Positions 62,042-64,000 of a stretch of 64,000 nt of DNA are shown in pieces. How positions within the stretch are numbered: the first letter of the stretch is position 1; each line of letters begins with the position of its first letter. The position numbers and the translations under genes were made by a program. Source of the stretch: Billgrantia pellis (GTDB lineage: Bacteria > Pseudomonadota > Gammaproteobacteria > Pseudomonadales > Halomonadaceae); assembly GCF_008297955.1 (NCBI RefSeq), contig NZ_VTPY01000008.1, positions 157,165-221,164 of the forward strand, in the 5' to 3' direction. The notes beneath the pieces are model-generated. The model saw only the letters and a list, made by a program, of their open reading frames with translations, was not told the origin of the DNA and searched no databases.

Positions 62042-62755
62042 TCATTCGGCGCCCAGTCGCTCGAGATAGCGGGCGCCGCCGAGATTGCGCATCTGTTGTC
62101 GTATCCATTGGCTGCGCCGTTCGACGTGAGGGCCCGGGCGGGTCGCGTCCCAATGGCGCGGATTTGGCAGGATCGCCGCCAGCCGGCTGGCATGGACCTC
62201 GCTCAGTCGGTCGGCCGACACGCCGAAGTAGTGCTGCCCCGCTGCCTCCAGACCGAACACGCCATGATCCCACTCGACGATATTGAGGTAGACTTCGAGA
62301 ATGCGCTGCTTGGGCCATAGCGCCTCGATCAGCACGGTGAACCAAGCCTCGAACCCCTTGCGCAGCCAGCTGCGCCCGGTCCAGAGGAACAGGTTCTTGG
62401 CCGTCTGCTGGCTGATCGTGCTGGCCCCCCGCAGCTTCGCCCCGTTTCGGCTCGCCTCCCAGGCGCGACGCATCTCATCCACGTCGAACCCGCGATGCAC
62501 GGGGAAACGCTGATCCTCGGCGGCAATCACCGCCAGCTTGGCATGGTCGGAGAGTTCGGCCCACGGTCGCCATTGGTGGTGTATGGGTAACGCTTCGCCA
62601 GCCAGCCAGGCCTCGACCTTTCGCTCGAGCATGACCGTCGACCCGTAGACGGGCACATGGCGCAACAGCATCACCAGCAGGATCGAGACAATGACGAAGG
62701 CGGCCCCGACCAGGGCCGCCCAGCGTAGTGCGCGATGAAGCCAGAAGCGGATCAT
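62042..62755 (-). CDS. mtgA: Monofunctional biosynthetic peptidoglycan transglycosylase
   Basis: 237 residues. One N-terminal transmembrane helix, then a GT51 domain with the catalytic Glu in AAEDQRFPVHRGFD and the second conserved box STISQQTAKNLFLW, and LNIVEWDHGVFGLEAA. It polymerises lipid II glycan in the periplasm. Length fits MtgA. Confidence 0.95.
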   Translation of the reverse strand: MIRFWLHRALRWAALVGAAFVIVSILLVMLLRHVPVYGSTVMLERKVEAWLAGEALPIHHQWRPWAELSDHAKLAVIAAEDQRFPVHRGFDVDEMRRAWEASRNGAKLRGASTISQQTAKNLFLWTGRSWLRKGFEAWFTVLIEALWPKQRILEVYLNIVEWDHGVFGLEAAGQHYFGVSADRLSEVHASRLAAILPNPRHWDATRPGPHVERRSQWIRQQMRNLGGARYLERLGAE

Positions 62756-62779
62756 TCGCCTCCTTGTCAGAGGGTTCGC

Positions 62780-63634
62780 TCAGTGCTTGAAGAGGTGCTC
62801 GGCATGATAGCGAAGATGGTCCTCGATGAAGCTGGCGATGAAAAAATAACTGTGATCATACCCCGGCTGGCGACGCAGCGTCAGGGGGTGATCATGCTCA
62901 CGGCATACCGCCTCCAACCGTTCGGGCTTGAGTTGCTCCTCGAGAAAATCGTCGGCCTCGCCTTGATCGACGAACAGATGCTGGCTCGAGGCACCCTTGG
63001 CCACCAGCTCGCAGGCATCGTACTGCGTCCACTCCCCCGGATCATCGCCCAGATAACCGCGGAAGGCCTTGCGCCCCCATGGGCACTGGCTGGGGTTGAC
63101 GATCGGCGAGAAGGCCGACACCGAGCGGTAGTGGCCGGGGCGACGAAGCGCTAAGGTCAGCGCGCCATGGCCGCCCATGGAGTGGCCGCTGATCGACTCC
63201 CGTCCGTTGACGGGGAAGTGCTGGCGTACCACCGACGGCAATTCCTCCGCCACGTAGTCGTACATGCGGTAATGCCGCTTCCAGGGTTCTTGGGTGGCAT
63301 TGACATAGAAACCGGCGCCGGAGCCGAAATCGTAGCTGTCATGCTCCCCCGGCAGGTCAGTGCCTCGTGGGCTGGTATCGGGGCACACGATGGCGATACC
63401 CAGCTCGGCGGCGATACGCTGGGCCCCCGCCTTCTGCATGAAGTTCTCGTCGCTACAGGTCAGGCCCGACAGCCACCAAAGCAGGGGCACTCGCTCGGTT
63501 TCGGCCTGGGGCGGCAGATAGATGGCAAAGATCATCTCGCAGTCGAGCGCCCGCGAACGGTGCCGATAGCGCTTGTGCCAGCCGCCAAAGCTCTTGTTGG
63601 CCGAAACCGGCTCGAGATGTTCGGTCATGGTCAT
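62780..63634 (-). CDS. fghA: S-formylglutathione hydrolase
   Basis: 284 residues. Esterase-D fold with nucleophile S152 in GHSMGGHG, D228 and H261 (GYDHSYFF) completing the triad. GGAGAAGCACCC precedes the ATG. It hydrolyses S-formylglutathione to formate and glutathione, the step after the dehydrogenase encoded upstream on the same strand. Confidence 0.95.
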   Translation of the reverse strand: MTMTEHLEPVSANKSFGGWHKRYRHRSRALDCEMIFAIYLPPQAETERVPLLWWLSGLTCSDENFMQKAGAQRIAAELGIAIVCPDTSPRGTDLPGEHDSYDFGSGAGFYVNATQEPWKRHYRMYDYVAEELPSVVRQHFPVNGRESISGHSMGGHGALTLALRRPGHYRSVSAFSPIVNPSQCPWGRKAFRGYLGDDPGEWTQYDACELVAKGASSQHLFVDQGEADDFLEEQLKPERLEAVCREHDHPLTLRRQPGYDHSYFFIASFIEDHLRYHAEHLFKH

Positions 63635-63800
63635 GGGTGCTTCTCCCTCGATCCCTGGGCAGCGGCGCGCCGACCGCCGGTGGAAACATTATGGCTGACT
63701 TCGCGCCGCGCGTCGGTCGTGGACCGCCCCTTCGCGTGCTGACTTTTCATAACGCAAAGAAGGGGCGCGTCTCACTTGCGCGGGTCCGGGCGCCTATCAA

Positions 63801-64000
63801 TCAATAGTGCAGCACGGTGCGGATGCTCTTGCCCGCATGCAGCAGCTCGAACGCCTCGTTGATCCGCTCGAATGGCATATCGTGGGTAATGAACTCGTCG
63901 ATCTTGATCTCGCCGTTCATGTAACGCTCCACGTAGCCGGGCAGCTCGCTGCGCCCCTTCACCCCACCGAACGCCGAGCCGCGCCACACGCGCCCCGTGA
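63801..64000 (-). CDS. S-(hydroxymethyl)glutathione dehydrogenase, C-terminal end
   Basis: About 66 residues; the frame stays open to the window edge. TGRVWRGSAFGGVKGRSELP is the conserved C-terminal stretch of class III alcohol dehydrogenases, with FERINEAFELLHAGKSIRTVL at the end (core INEAFELLHAGKS). The rest lies beyond the window. With fghA it makes the glutathione-dependent formaldehyde detoxification pathway. Confidence 0.93.
   Translation of the reverse strand, partial: TGRVWRGSAFGGVKGRSELPGYVERYMNGEIKIDEFITHDMPFERINEAFELLHAGKSIRTVLHY

Overview
The window looks like the chromosome of a moderately halophilic gammaproteobacterium, most likely Halomonas or a close relative. This is inferred from GC-rich genes, TRAP (including TAXI-type) transporters, a UspA-BCCT pair, very acidic exported proteins and the general gene content. 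No rRNA or other marker fixes the species.

Left flank (1-20213). A truncated DctM-type TRAP permease precedes a catabolic cluster: FAH-family hydrolase, TauD/TfdA dioxygenase, flavin reductase, LysR regulator, SDR, two MDR oxidoreductases, AbrB-family membrane protein and FMN-dependent 2-hydroxy-acid oxidase. A TAXI-TRAP transporter, an IclR regulator and an MFS carrier follow. Next comes an acyl-CoA mutase operon: crotonase-fold enzyme, mutase large subunit, B12-binding small subunit, class III CoA-transferase, MeaB chaperone and the first 36 codons of a PduO adenosyltransferase. The PduO gene is broken off and next to a degraded IS3-type transposase end. The mutase carries the Tyr/Arg pair typical of methylmalonyl-CoA mutase at the expected 118-residue spacing.

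Integrated mobile element (20621-36969). A 46-bp perfect direct repeat, the 3' end of a tRNA-Ile(CAT) gene, bounds a 16.3-kb island with a tyrosine integrase beside the intact tRNA. Nearly everything inside is on the minus strand. It has (a) a cargo operon herA-nurA-DNA adenine methyltransferase, a candidate phage-defence system; (b) a lambda O/P-like replication pair with four iteron-like repeats inside the O-like gene; (c) only three mating-pore-related genes (virB5, eexN, virB6) with no ATPase or coupling protein; (d) mobC, a relaxase, a second relaxase-like protein lacking the catalytic Tyr and one metal-binding His, and an IncP-like oriT; (e) an uncharacterised two-gene membrane-protein module at the left end. 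A 16-bp palindrome occurs three times in the transfer region. The element reads as an integrative mobilizable element that depends on a helper conjugation system and may alter that helper's pore.

Right flank (36924-64000). tRNA-Ile(CAT) is followed by a YceI-like exported protein, an ABC exporter, a TonB-dependent receptor with a Fur-box-like site, an AEC transporter, a PQQ-type sugar dehydrogenase, a histidine kinase/sigma-54 regulator pair, two acidic exported proteins, a polyamine-type ABC importer, UspA plus BCCT transporter, a GAF-GGDEF-EAL protein, a DEDDh exonuclease with a cNMP/CBS/DUF294 protein, a DUF4168 protein, an EamA transporter, MtgA, S-formylglutathione hydrolase and the C-terminal end of glutathione-dependent formaldehyde dehydrogenase.
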